The notes under the pieces are model-generated. The model searched no databases, was not told where the DNA came from, and worked only from the letters and a program-made list of their open reading frames with translations. DNA of 64,000 nucleotides, from positions 2,069,797 to 2,133,796 of the forward strand of contig CM067446.1 in NCBI GenBank assembly GCA_034508935.3, read 5' to 3'. The position numbers were made by a program, and so were the translations under genes. The DNA is from Berghia stephanieae. Taxonomy: Eukaryota; Mollusca; Gastropoda; Nudibranchia; Aeolidiidae. Positions 27,301 to 61,762 of the stretch are shown here, one piece after another (the stretch's first letter is position 1; the number at the start of each line of letters is the position of its first letter).

Positions 27301-30300
27301 TTTTATTCAAATATCATTAACATGTAAAAACTAAAAACATTAACTTTGATACTACGCCTGTAATTTGTCTCAGAAAAATGTAATAAATAGGCATGGGGTG
27401 AAAGTGGTAAACAACGGATATAGTCGGTGTTAGGGTTGAGTGAGTTAATGTGTTGCAAGCGCCGTAAAACCCTTAAAAACAAAAACAATATGTCTTATTG
27501 TGTCAACTAGACCAATCCTTTTCACTCGATTTATCTGCCATTATGGAGGTACTCCAGACAGAACAAACGACATTGCACTGAATGATCAGAATGCTATCTT
27601 ATCTTAGGTCAAAGCCAAGCATTATTGAGTGTGATCAGGGACTGGACGGATGACAAGGAAAGCAAAAATAAAATAAAAAATTTTTTAAACCACTGGCCCT
27701 GGCATTGTGTCCTTGGGTAAGACGAGTCCTTACCTCCAGCAGGTCTGCGTGTAATACTGGGTCATCGTCCACCAGTTCCCGTATCTGACTGTTGTAGTGT
27801 TGACCTATGACCTCCTCCACGGCCACTGTACAGGCCATGGCTGCCTCCTTGCCTAGCAATGCTGTGCCTGCTCCTGGAATACCAAATAAGAAGCTTGGGT
27901 CAGTCTTGGATACAAAAGCCACGAGTACAGCAGAAATCCAAGACTGGCGTCCAAAATTGAACAAATTGGAGCTACATTAATTCATGATAACAGTGTTAAT
28001 AGAAATGATAACGATGGTCAATAATAATAATAATAATAATAATTACTATAATAATAATGGTAATAATAACAACAATAATAATAATAATAATAACAATAGT
28101 GATAATAATATAATAACAACAGTGTTAAGTAGAAGACAACAACCATAATAATAATATACAGATATATCTATAGATCCATTTTATTTTTTTTAATTCAGAC
28201 CTAAAGTAGGCATTCTCAAGAGTTGTCATGTGATCACACCAAGCCCATCACCTCACATTCTCAAGAGATGTCATGTGATCACACCAAGCACCAATCACCT
28301 CACAATCTCAAGAGATGTCACGTGATCACACCAAGCACCAATCACCTCACATTCTCAAGAGATGTCATGTGATCACACCAAGCACCAATCACCTCACATT
28401 CTCAAGAGATGTCATGTGATCACACCAAGCACCAATCACCTCACAATCTCAAGAGATGTCATGTGATCACACCAAGCACCAATCACCTCACAATCTCAAG
28501 AGATGTCATGTGATCACACCAAGCACCAATCACCTCACATTCTCAAGAGATGTCATGTGATCACACCAAGCACCAATCACCTCACATTCTCAAGAGATGT
28601 CATGTGATCACACCAAGCACCAATCACCTCACATTTTCAAGAGATGTCATGTGATCACACCAAGCACCAATCACCTCACAATCTCAAGAGATGTCATGTG
28701 ATCACACCAAGCACCAATCACCTCACAATCTCAAGAGATGTCATGTGATCACACCAAGCACCAATCACTCACAATCTCAAGAGATGTCATGTGATCACAC
28801 CAAGCACCAATCACCTCACAATCTCAAGAGATGTCATGTGATCACACCAAGCACCAATCACCTCACAATCTCAAGAGATGTCATGTGATCACACCAAGCA
28901 CCAATCACCTCACATTCTCAAGAGATGTCAATGTGATCACACCAAGCACCAATCACCTCACATCTCAAGAGATGTCATGTGATCACACCAAGCACCAATA
29001 CCTCACATTCTCAAGAGATGTCATGTGATCACACCAAGCACCAATCACCTCACATTCTCAAGAGATGTCATGTGATCACACCAAGCACCAATCACCTCAC
29101 ATTCTCAAGAGATGTCATGTGATCACACCAAGCACCAATCACCTCACAATCTCAAGAGATGTCATGTGATCACACCAAGCATCAAATCACCTCACAATCT
29201 CAAGAGATGTCATGTGATCACACCAAGCACCAATCACCTCACATCTCAAGAGATGTCATGTGATCACACCAAGCACCAATCACCTCACAATCTCAAGAGA
29301 TGTCATGTGATCACACCAAGCACCAATCACCTCACAATCTCAAGAGATGTCATGTGATCACACCAAGCACCAATCACCTCACAATCTCAAGAGATGTCAT
29401 GTGATCACACCAAGCACCAATCACCTCACATTCTCAAGAGATGTCATGTGATCACACCAAGCACCAATCACCTCACATTCTCAAGAGATGTCATGTGATC
29501 ACACCAAGCACCAATCACCTCACATCTCAAGAGATGTCATGTGATCACACCAAGCACCATATCAACCTCACTAATTCTCAAGAGATGTCATGTGATCACA
29601 CCAAGCACCAATCACCTCACAATCTCAAGAGATGTCATGTGATCACACCAAGCACCAATCACCTCACAATTCTCAAGAGATGTCATGTGATCACACCAAG
29701 CACCAATCACCTCACAATCTCAAGAGATGTCATGTGATCACACCAAGCACCAATCACCTCACAATCTCAAGAGATGTCATGTGATCACACCAAGCACCAA
29801 TCACCTCACATTCTCAAGAGATGTCATGTGATCACACCAAGCACCAATCACCTCACAATCTCAAGAGATGTCATGTGATCACACCAAGCACCATCACCTC
29901 ACATTCTCAAGAGATGTCATGTGATCACACCAAGCACCAATCACCTCACATTCTCAAGAGATGTCATGTGATCACACCAAGCACCAATCACCTCACATCT
30001 CAAGAGATGTCATGTGATCACACCAAGCACCAATCACCTCACATTCTCAAGAGATGTCATGTGATCACACCAAGCACCAATCACCTCACATTCTCAAGAG
30101 ATGTCATGTGATCACACCAAGCACCAATCACCTCACATTCTCAAGAGATGTCATGTGATCACACCAAGCACCAATCACCTCACATCTCAAGAGATGTCAT
30201 GTGATCACACCAAGCACCAATCACCTCACATTCTCAAGAGATGTCATGTGATACACACCAAGCACCAATCACCTCACAATCTCAAGAGATGTCATGTGAT

Positions 30301-33300
30301 CACACCAAGCACCAATCACCTCACAATCTCAAGAGATGTCATGTGATCACACCAAGCACCAATCACCTCACAATCTCAAGAGATGTCATGTGATCACACC
30401 AAGCACCAATCACCTCACAATCTCAAGAGATGTCATGTGATCACACCAAGCACCAATCACCTCACAATCTCAAGAGATGTCATGTGATCACACCAACGCA
30501 CCAATCACCTCACAATCTCAAGAGATGTCATGTGATCACACCAAGCACCAATCACCTCACAATCTCAAGAGATGTCATGTGATCACACCAAGCACCAATC
30601 ACTCACATCCAATGCATGTGACCACCAAGCACCATCACCTCACATCTCAAGAGATGTCATGTGATCACACCAAGCACCAATCACCTCACAATCTCAAGAG
30701 ATGTCATGTGATCACACCAAGCACCAATCACCTCACAATCTCAAGAGATGTCATGTGATCACACCAAGCACCAATCACCTCACAATCTCAAGAGATGTCA
30801 TGTGATCACACCAAGCACCAATCACCTCACATCTCAAGAGATGTCATGTGATCACACCAAGCACCAATCACCTCACAATCTCAAGAGATGTCATGTGATC
30901 ACACCAAGCACCAATCACCTCACATTCTCAAGAGATGTCATGTGATCACACCAAGCACCAATCACCTCACAATCTCAAGAGATGTCATGTGATCACACCA
31001 AGCACCAATCACCTCACAATCTCAAGAGATGTCATGTGATCACACCAAGCACCAATCACCTCACATTCTCAAGAGATGTCATGTGATCACACCAAGCACC
31101 AATCACCTCACAATCTCAAGAGATGTCATGTGATCACACCAAGAACCAATCACCTCACAATCTCAAGAGATGTCATGTGATCACACCAAGCACCAATCAC
31201 CTCACATCTCAAGAGATGTCATGTGATCACACCAAGCACCAATCACCTCACAATCTCAAGAGATGTCATGTGATCACACCAAGCACCAATCACCTCACAT
31301 TCTCAAGAGATGTCATGTGATCACACCAAGCACCAATCACTCACATTCTCAAGAGATGTCACGGATCACACCAAGCACCAATCACCTCACAATCTCAAGA
31401 GATGTCATGTGATCACACCAAGCACCAATCACCTCACATTCTCAAGAGAGGTCACGTGATCACACCAAGCACCAATCACCTCACATTCTCAAGAGATGTC
31501 ATGTGATCACACCAAGCACCAATCACCTCACAATCTCAAGAGATGTCATGTGATCACACCAAGCACCAATCACCTCACAATCTCAAGAGATGTCATGTGA
31601 TCACACCAAGCACCAATCACCTCACAATCTCAAGAGATGTCATGTGATCACACCAAGCACCAATCACCTCACAATCTCAAGAGATGTCATGTGATCACAC
31701 CAAGCACCAATCACCTCACAATCTCAAGAGATGTCATGTGATCACACCAAGCACCAATCACCTCACAATGTCCTCGGCTTACCCAGGGCAAATCCAGCCA
31801 CATTCCAGATGGGAAGTAGGACGGTCGGCCTCACTCGCTGGTTGGCCATCAAGTTCTCAAATGTTCTCTTGTGTTCTTTCTCCTGGTCCCACATCTCCTG
31901 GAAGGAAACATTTGAGTCAGTGCATAAGTCAGTCCGTACAACAGTCTAGTCCCACACAAACTGATGTGGTTTGAAAATAGGGCAAGTGACAGTTGATTAT
32001 TTTTCTAACCTTTTTTTTGTATCTAGCATTGAGTTGAGTTTCTGAGTCTAAACTATGCAATCTTTTGGCATAACACTCGCATTCGGATCGGAAGGTCCTG
32101 GGTTCGAGCCTCAGTTGGCACATAGTTGAGCCCTTGAAAAAGGCTCTTTACTCACATTCTCTCACTGTACTCTGGTGTAAAATGAGTACCTGGCTGTTAA
32201 CAGCATTGTCTCTGTCAGAAAAAGAAAATTTGTATAATCGCCTAACAGGCGTCATGTCTCGTTCTTTATGTTACATGTTGCCGTTGGTCAGGGACCCTTT
32301 GTAAAGCGCTTTAAGCACGTTTAGTGGATATTGCGCAATATAAAAGCTCGATTTTTTAAATTTTTTTTTTAATCTGGTGGGAAGTACTTGAAATAAACCA
32401 GTGTCCTCTCCAAAGGGTAACATCAATTGTTACTTAACATTTCAGGCTCCAGAAACCAGGACTAACTCTGACTCTATGATCATCATCTCATGGCTGTAAG
32501 GGACAAATCTGTGGATGGACCACTTGGATTACAGGTATTGCTGCAGTATACAATGACCTCGGATAAAGAAAAACTTGGTACAGTGCAGCACAAAAATTCG
32601 AGAACGTGTAAATTCTCAGTTTTAATCTATTTTCACTGTATTGGCAACATGAAAATCTAAAAACCTCTTGGACGCTAACACAGAAATCTCGAACAAAATG
32701 GACCTTAACTTAGATAAAATTCTTAAGCATAATGTTTGTATGGAATAGAAACCAGAACTGCCATCGCCTCTCTATATGGCTGTAAGTGTATAGATAAAGT
32801 GTGAGTGTGTGTGGAAGGGAGGGGGGGGGGGGGTGAGAAGCATGTTTGACCAGTGTTGTAGTTGTATAGTTAATGTGTGTGGAAGGGGGGGGGGGGTGAG
32901 AAGCATGTTTGACCAGTGTCTGATGCATATGACGCTTCATTCTATCGTGTGCCGGTACCTGCCAGGGCTAAAAGGTATGACGCTCTGAGGCTGTTACTGT
33001 TACTATTGTATCAAAGAAGTAATTAGGGGTGGGTGAAAAGGATGTTACTGATATTGTATCAAAGAAGTAATTAGGGGTGGGTGAGAAGGATGTTACTGAT
33101 ATTGTATCAAAGAAGTAATTAGGGGTGGGTGAGAAGGATGTTACTGATATTGTATCAAAGTAATTAGGGGTGGGTGAGAAGGATGTTACTGAGATTGTAT
33201 CAAAGAAGTAATTAGGGGTGGGTGAGAAGGATGTTACTGATATTGTATCAAATACTCACTTCATTTCTTGTTATCATCAGCATAAGTGCCTGCTCCACTC

Positions 33301-33670
33301 ACTTTTCTGAATTAAAAATCCATAACTAACTTTATAACATCCAATGCTGCCCCTATCGGTTTAAATAATACTTCAAATTCCCAATTTATATGTTCTGGCA
33401 CCAAAAATTACAAAAGGATTAAAACGGACATCAAGCCTGTGGCATTTATAAAATAGTTTTAAAAATCTTACTTGAATCATGGGCCCCACCGATGTCTTCC
33501 CCAACACGGCCATTTGGCCAGCATAGATTCTGTCGGCCCCTAATTCACCGGCATGATCCACTCGGATAATCTTGTCCAGTACCGCTCGTCTTCGAGCCTC
33601 CTTCAATGTACTCATCAATCGCCTCCCACTTACACGACAAATACCACAATGACCTTGAACTTGAAACATC
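24250..33670 (-). CDS. COQ7: COQ7 (CLK-1 family), 5-demethoxyubiquinone hydroxylase, five exons
   Basis: Exons in transcript order are 33472-33669, 31783-31897, 27734-27873, 25642-25710 and 24250-24327. They splice without any frame break into 199 codons plus TAA. The diiron ligands of the family are visible: E42 in VDHAGE, E72 and H75 in QEKEH, E124 in AVEE, and E160 and H163 in DDELHHHE. The enzyme hydroxylates demethoxyubiquinone in the late steps of ubiquinone synthesis on the matrix side of the inner mitochondrial membrane. The basic N-terminus (RVSGRR, EARRRAV) suits a targeting peptide. An acceptor-like CAG ends one base before the ATG, so a 5' UTR exon or an upstream start is possible. 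Introns 2 and 4 hold 47-bp and 32-bp arrays. Confidence 0.95.
24610..25190. repeat. 32-bp minisatellite in COQ7 intron 4, about 18 units
   Basis: The monomer contains GTGTTATAATTGACAGTGAC and GGTGTACATG (or GATGTACATG). Confidence 0.95.
25191..25641. other. COQ7: COQ7 intron 4, remainder
   Basis: Non-repetitive sequence with a poly(C) tract near 25520. No other gene seen. Confidence 0.5.
25642..25710 (-). CDS. COQ7: COQ7 exon 4
   Basis: The exon has 23 codons between a CCTTTTAG acceptor and a GTGAGT donor. They read [16 protein letters not shown] then LENDAEK. It carries the last E..H ligand pair of the diiron centre. Confidence 0.94.
26010..26242 (+). repeat. Dispersed ~235-bp repeat, copy B
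   Basis: It is the inverted partner of 2586-2823. An ATG at 26023 opens a 46-codon frame reading [15 protein letters not shown] then [16 protein letters not shown]. It lies in COQ7 intron 3. It is either a mobile element or a duplicated gene start. Confidence 0.65.
26318..26852 (+). mobile_element. R550 retroposon in COQ7 intron 3
   Basis: This near-full-length copy starts at CTGGGGTTCCCGACCTCC and ends GCGCCGTAAAACCCC plus an A/C tail. It is antisense to COQ7. Confidence 0.85.
27170..27486 (+). mobile_element. R550 3' fragment split by a MITE
   Basis: The last part of the element (27170-27223) resumes at 27449 with TGTGTTGCAAGCGCCGTAAA. The interruption is the MITE at 27224-27444. Confidence 0.75.
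27224..27444. mobile_element. piggyBac-like MITE with TTAA target duplication
   Basis: It is flanked by TTAA at 27220-27223 and 27445-27448. The ends are inverted repeats, CTCACTCAATCCTA and TAGGGTTGAGTGAG (one mismatch). At 221 bp with no ORF it is non-autonomous. The host R550 sequence is continuous across it if one TTAA is removed. Confidence 0.85.
27734..27873 (-). CDS. COQ7: COQ7 exon 3
   Basis: The acceptor GGTATTCCAG precedes the exon and the donor GTAAGG follows it. It encodes [30 protein letters not shown] and [16 protein letters not shown]. It holds the third ligand glutamate and the conserved [14 protein letters not shown] stretch. Confidence 0.95.
28020..28160. repeat. (AAT)n microsatellite
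   Basis: Imperfect AAT/AAC triplets in COQ7 intron 2. Confidence 0.9.
28205..31769. repeat. 47-bp minisatellite in COQ7 intron 2, about 75 units, each with a TCAYGTGA octamer
   Basis: The monomer contains CACCAATCACCTCACA, TCTCAAGAGATG and TCATGTGATCACACCAAG. A few units have TCACGTGA instead (for example near 28320 and 31452). The array ends about a dozen bases from the exon 2 donor at 31781-31782. It is uninterrupted apart from one scrambled unit near 30600. Confidence 0.96.
31783..31897 (-). CDS. COQ7: COQ7 exon 2
   Basis: The acceptor CCTTCCAG precedes the exon and the donor GTAAGC follows it. It encodes [29 protein letters not shown] and IWNVAGFAL plus one base of glycine. It carries the E..H ligand pair and the conserved RVRPTVL segment. 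The donor lies about a dozen bases from the edge of the 47-bp minisatellite in intron 2. Confidence 0.95.
32052..32351 (+). mobile_element. tRNA-headed SINE (family S-GCGC) in COQ7 intron 1
   Basis: B box GGTTCGAGCC is present, then TGAGTACCTGGC, TAACAGGCGTCATGTC and GTAAAGCGCTTTAAGC, ending ATTGCGCAATATAAAAGCTC. The A-box region is degraded. Confidence 0.8.
32355..32986. other. COQ7 intron 1 stretch with G-run duplications
   Basis: GGTGAGAAGCATGTTTGACC occurs twice near 32830-32920, each after a run of G. No exon seen. Confidence 0.5.
32988..33250. repeat. 48-bp repeat, about five units, in COQ7 intron 1
   Basis: Units contain GTTACTGATATTGTATC and GTAATTAGGGGTGGGTGA. A short tail of the tRNA-Lys-type SINE follows at 33255-33315. 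Confidence 0.9.
33472..33669 (-). CDS. COQ7: COQ7 first coding exon
   Basis: The exon has 66 codons from ATG (complement of 33667-33669), ending SVGPMIQ before a GTAAGA donor. [20 protein letters not shown] is the family's first ligand block. The start is taken as the first ATG. TCATCACCAG followed by one G sits directly before it, so this may be an internal exon whose true start lies further upstream. Confidence 0.9.
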
Positions 33671-33837
33671 CTGGTGATGAAGACAAAACATACCGTAAGT
33701 CAAATCTGCTCAACTTTGGCAACGCTAAATCTTTCACAATTTTTGTTTAACCCTTAACAGTCCAGGTCAGAACGGCGTTACTACTCTCTTGGTGAAAACA
33801 AAAGGAAATCATGTCAGGCTAGACCTTACCTTAGACC

Positions 33838-34090
33838 TTAGTGCCTCCGGTGTCTTTGACACATTGGGCCCTCCAGATTCGTCTTTCCTCCATGTCCTGT
33901 GCTGCCATGTATGCCTTGTCCCATCCCATGTCTTTGACAGATTGGGCCCTCCACGATTCGTCTTTCCTCTATGTCCTGTGCTGCCATGTATGCCTTGTCC
34001 CATCCCATGTCTTTGACAGATTGGGCCCTCCAGATTCGTCTTTCCTCTATGTCCTGTGCTGCCATGTATGCCTTGTCCCATCCCATGTCT
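33838..34090. repeat. 78-bp repeat, about three units, upstream of COQ7
   Basis: Units contain TTGGGCCCTCCAGATTCG and GCTGCCATGTATGCCTTG. The array starts about 170 bases before the COQ7 ATG, so it would lie in the promoter or a 5' UTR intron. Confidence 0.9.
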
Positions 34091-34521
34091 TTGTCTTTGG
34101 GGGGGGGGGGGAAGCAGTCATCTTTTATGCTGAGACGACTGTCTGGCTAGAGTAAAATTGAAATCCTTGGAATTGTGGTTGAAACATCTAAAATTAAAGC
34201 CACTTGTCTTAAACGCACTCCGGATTGCTCAGATAACATGGGAAACATCCAGGGTAGGGCAGCAAGTTCTATTTCACATGGTCATAACTTTTACCAGATT
34301 GAAAGACACCCGGATAACTATTTACTACTTGATGTGATTGTATCAGCGGATAAGAAATTTCCTCAAATTCCCAGTATAAGTGGAATTAGTTAAATAAAGG
34401 AATAGATATATTCTTAACAAAATTTTATGTGTGTGTGTGGGGGGGGGGGGGGAGAGGTGTAAAAGAGGTGACGCATCAATTTCAATTCGTCTGCCATAAA
34501 CCTGATTATATAAAACAGATA

Positions 34522-35308
34522 CAGTCCACTCCGGATAATTGCAACTCGATTAATTGCAACTTTCGGTTAATCGCAACATTTCCCAATAAACTGAATTAAT
34601 TCTATATAAAAGTCACTGGTTAATTGCAACAAATTTTGGTTAACCACACCACAATTTTCGCCCTCAAAAAGTGGTTAATTCAAGAAGTCAATCAAACAAA
34701 ATATAATTTCATCATAGAAGAAATCGTGACAAGTTGACAAATCGAGAGTGAGTGGGATTTAGTGTGTTACCATTCTATTAGAGACAAAAGAGGGCAGGCT
34801 TTGCAGTATGGTTTTGTGATGTCATCTGTGGCCATGAAATAAGAGGCGAGGGGGGTGGGTATAGTCTTTACAAAAGATAGACAATGACGGTTATAAAGAG
34901 AGACTGGGCGATATCCTTTGTTTTGGGATTGACAACTGTACATTGTGACCAATGAGAGTTTGGTGAGAACTCATTGTCTTTCATCACGGTTAATCTCTTT
35001 GACTCTTACAAAGGTTGAAAGCAAAAGAGTGAAAGTGAATCAAATCTGAATAAGATGTTGACTTGCATCACAGTTACTGTTTTGCTTGACAAAATCTATA
35101 CAGGGCTGCCATGTGGTTTTTATTTCAATCATATTGCTTAGTCTGTGGTAGACTAAGAACAATGTTTACAACTACTGGTTTGAGTTTACAATACATGTGT
35201 AAGCTGTTGCAACAGTGGACTGGAAACTCACTTTTGGTTAATTGTAACTTCGGTTAATCGCAACATTTTCGCTGATCCCAAGGTGTTGCGATTATCCGGA
35301 GTGGACTG
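34522..35308. mobile_element. Non-autonomous pogo/Tigger-like element, 787 bp
   Basis: The ends are inverted: CAGTCCACTCCGGATAATTG at the left, and the complement of the right end starts CAGTCCACTCCGGATAATCG. TA flanks both ends (34520-34521, 35309-35310). Subterminal GGTTAATCGCAAC repeats are present. No transposase frame seen. Confidence 0.85.
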
Positions 35309-35310
35309 TA

Positions 35311-35731
35311 TAAGTTATTTCTCAAAGAACACTAATATAAAAACAAAATAATCCAGTCCAGATAAACAAAACATGAAAGACTGTAAAATAGTAAAGCAAT
35401 GTCCTAAAAAAAACCTTTGAGTCATGACACATCCCCCCCCCCACCCCAAAAGTTTTTAACAACAAACCTTTAAAAAAGACAAAAATTGACAAATCCTTTG
35501 AAAATAAAAAAAAAAACGAAATTACAGTACAGTAACCTCGAAAGAATAACGAGGAGTGAGTGTTTGTGATGTGTACTCAGATTGGCAGATTGGTTATCCA
35601 TTTCATAATTGGTTCCTCGTCACTCTTAAAGAGCATAAAAATATTGGCCACATCATCTTTAACAAAGCAGATGTCGGCAGAGACACAGCCTCCTGTACTG
35701 TAACTCTGTAACTCTGTAACTGTAACTGTAC

Positions 35732-35762
<31 letters not shown>

Positions 35763-36430
35763 TCACCGATCGATAGAGGGATTGACTTTCTTTCAGTGAG
35801 TCTGTAGTTATAATAATATTAATATTATTATTTTCAACAATAATAGTAGGAGAAGAAGGGAAATAATATGATTACGATAGACGATAGATAATGACAATGA
35901 TAACGATAGAAGTAGAAGGGGAAAGAGGAGGGCAGGAGACCGTTGAGAAGTGAGAACATTCTGACTTCTGATCTGTAACTTTACAATTGATTCTTATATA
36001 ACTTCGATATGTCTCTTAACAAAAAAATAAAAGCACCTGTGATCAGAGTTGGGTTGTGTTTATTTTTCACAACTGGACTGTAGCTGTCATTCACCGTCAC
36101 CGATTTGCTAGATATTCAATTTGAAAGTCAGTGTTTAGGTTTCGTAAGTCTGAAAAACTGCAAAACTGTCAACAGTTGATAACCTCAAAATCGAAGAATG
36201 CTTGTTACTTCCGGGTCACATGTAAACTCGGAAAAGGAGAATCTAAGGAAAATGTATCGTGAATAAATAAATGTTATTTTTATTTTTTTTTTAATTAAAA
36301 AAAAATTAAAACAAAAAAAAAGAAAAGGAGGAGAAAATAAAATAACAATAAACGAGTACAAAGATGCTCATATATTATCGCGCAGTTGTGTCTTTGATAC
36401 AGATGGAGAGTGCTGGCATCAATGAGGATG

Positions 36431-36496
<66 letters not shown>

Positions 36497-37005
36497 CGCT
36501 CTCTCTCCAACCGACTAACTCAATACTCGTTGACTATGGACGCCAGGGGATAATCTATATTAACTTTCCGTGTGCTCGAGGTCATTGGTCACATTGTAAA
36601 ATGTGCTCAAAGTGACCCGCATATTGAAAAGTGTTCACAGCTTTTTAAATATCTAACATCACGATTGGTCATTTTGTTCAGCTGGACACGTGGGTATGTT
36701 TACAACTTTCATAAACAATGCAGCGTGTTTTTACATTTGGTAAGAAATATCCAATTGTTGGACAGCAACAAAAAAATCATGTGATTGATGACTATATTGG
36801 GCGAGAACATGAAGTATAGATCGCTCCCATACATGACGGGGCAAGAGGGCAGTTTATGGGTTATTTAGGCACCTTTTAAAATGGATTCACTCCATCCAGA
36901 AATGATAGAATTAATTTGTACAAAGGACTTGCTGGGTGGCTACGATGGATTCACGGACTGACTGAGAGACTCACACATCCAGGTATGAAGCCATCAGACA
37001 CAACC
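35311..37005. other. COQ7-LRMDA intergenic stretch
   Basis: No gene recognised. It holds a GACGAT run near 35728-35762, a (CT)n tract at 36431-36508 and poly(A/T) near 36285-36330. Confidence 0.55.
36431..36508. repeat. (CT)n microsatellite
   Basis: About 75 bases of CT with two GCT interruptions near its end. It is a polypyrimidine tract able in principle to form triplex DNA. Confidence 0.95.
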
Positions 37006-37009
37006 AATA

Positions 37010-37600
<591 letters not shown>

Positions 37601-37774
37601 TATATTAACAATATATAGATATATAATAGTAGTAATACATAAAAATATTAGATCAGTGAATATATGAATATATATAAAAAATAATAATATATATAATAAT
37701 AAGTAGCCCTAATAGTGTTACATACAAACGACAAATATTGGAATCGATGCCTGATGATGTGTCATACAACGGAC

Positions 37775-38165
37775 AAATGATTTGGACTCCCGGGTTGCCC
37801 TGTGGAATGGTGTTCCATACAGACGGACCAAAATGATTTGGACTCCCGGGTGCCCTGTGGAATGGTGTTCCATACAGACGGACCGAAATGATTTGGACTC
37901 CCGGGTGCCCTGTGGAATGGTGTTCCATACAGACGGACCGAAATGATTTGGACTCCGGGTGCCCTGTGGAATGGTGTTCCATACAGACGGACCGAAATGA
38001 TTTGGACTCCCGGGTGCCCTGTGGAATGGTGTTCTATACAGATGGACCAAAATGATTTGGACTCCCGGGTGCCCTGTGGAATGGTGTTCTATACAGATGG
38101 ACCAAAATGATTTGGACTCCCGGGTGCCCTGTGGAATGGTGTCCCATACAGACGGACCGAAATGC
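37775..38165. repeat. ~55-bp repeat, seven units
   Basis: Units contain GATTTGGACTCCCGGGTGCC and GTGGAATGGTGTTCCATAC. Confidence 0.93.
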
Positions 38166-38189
38166 CTGGGTGGGATAGCCAAACGGTTG

Positions 38190-38640
38190 GTGTCCATGGA
38201 TGGATGCAAGGATCTTGGTGTCCATGGATGGATGCAAGGATCTTGGTGTCCATGGATGGATGCAAGGATCTTGGTGTCCATGGATGGATGCAAGGATCTT
38301 GGTGTCCATGGATGGATGCAAGGATCTTGGTGGCCATGGATGGATGCAAGGATCTTGGTGTCCATGGATGGAAGCAAGGATCTTGGTGTCCATGGATGGA
38401 TGCAAGGATCTTGGTGTCCATGGATGGATGCAAGGATCTTGGTGTCCATGGAAGGATGCAAGGATCTTGGTGTTCATGGATGGATGCAAGGATCTTGGTG
38501 TCCATGGATGGATGCAAGGATCTTGGTGTCCATGGAAGGATGCAAGGATCTTGGTGTCCATGGATGGATGCAAGGATCTTGGTGTCCACGGAAGGATGCA
38601 AGGATCTTGGTGCCCATGGATGGATGCAAGGATCGGGTGT
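38190..38640. repeat. 28-bp repeat, about 16 units
   Basis: The monomer contains AAGGATCTTGGTGTCC and ATGGATGGATGC. The flanking GGGATAGCCAAACGGTTGGT occurs on both sides, so a larger segment was duplicated. Confidence 0.94.
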
Positions 38641-38796
38641 GATCAAAATGCGTGGGTGGGATAGCCAAACGGTTGGTGTCAGTGACATCTATATTATTAT
38701 GAAGTCCTAGGTTGGTGTCCATGGATGGATGCAAGGATCGGGCTATGACATATTTCTTTAGGAGTCCTGTAAGGTAGGGAGGGGCAGTGTTTTCAG

Positions 38797-39186
<390 letters not shown>

Positions 39187-39413
39187 AGGAGTAGTTAGTT
39201 GTAGTGGTTAGAACTTGTGGAAATGTTCCTATGATGTTTTCATGGTCGTCAAAGAATATGTGCAGGTCTGAGGGAATAAGAAACGTCCAGTAGTTTTAGC
39301 TTTGATGGGGGCATCATATCACTATTAGTGCGTATTTTACTAAAAGCCAAAATTTATTTTAAAATGGCCCGCTGAAACTGTATTCTTTCCGAAGGCGTGT
39401 TTCCGCAACCGAT

Positions 39414-39437
39414 TCATGTGACAAAAACATCACGTGA
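39414..39437 (+). promoter_or_regulatory. Paired TCAYGTGA E-box octamers upstream of LRMDA
   Basis: TCATGTGA (39414-39421) and TCACGTGA (39430-39437) lie 16 bases apart start to start, 31-54 bases before the LRMDA ATG. TCAYGTGA is the consensus for MITF/TFE-type bHLH-ZIP factors. A binding role is inferred. Confidence 0.5.
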
Positions 39438-39467
39438 TAGAACGTGAAGCACAACTTCACAACAATA

Positions 39468-61762
<22,295 letters not shown>

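Noticed and set aside
28205-31769. CRISPR-like array of ~47-bp repeats
   Set aside because: There are no unique spacers between the units. It is a plain minisatellite inside an intron of a eukaryotic gene.
33789-34155. Frames upstream of COQ7 on both strands
   Set aside because: They coincide with the 78-bp tandem repeat and show no similarity to any family I know.
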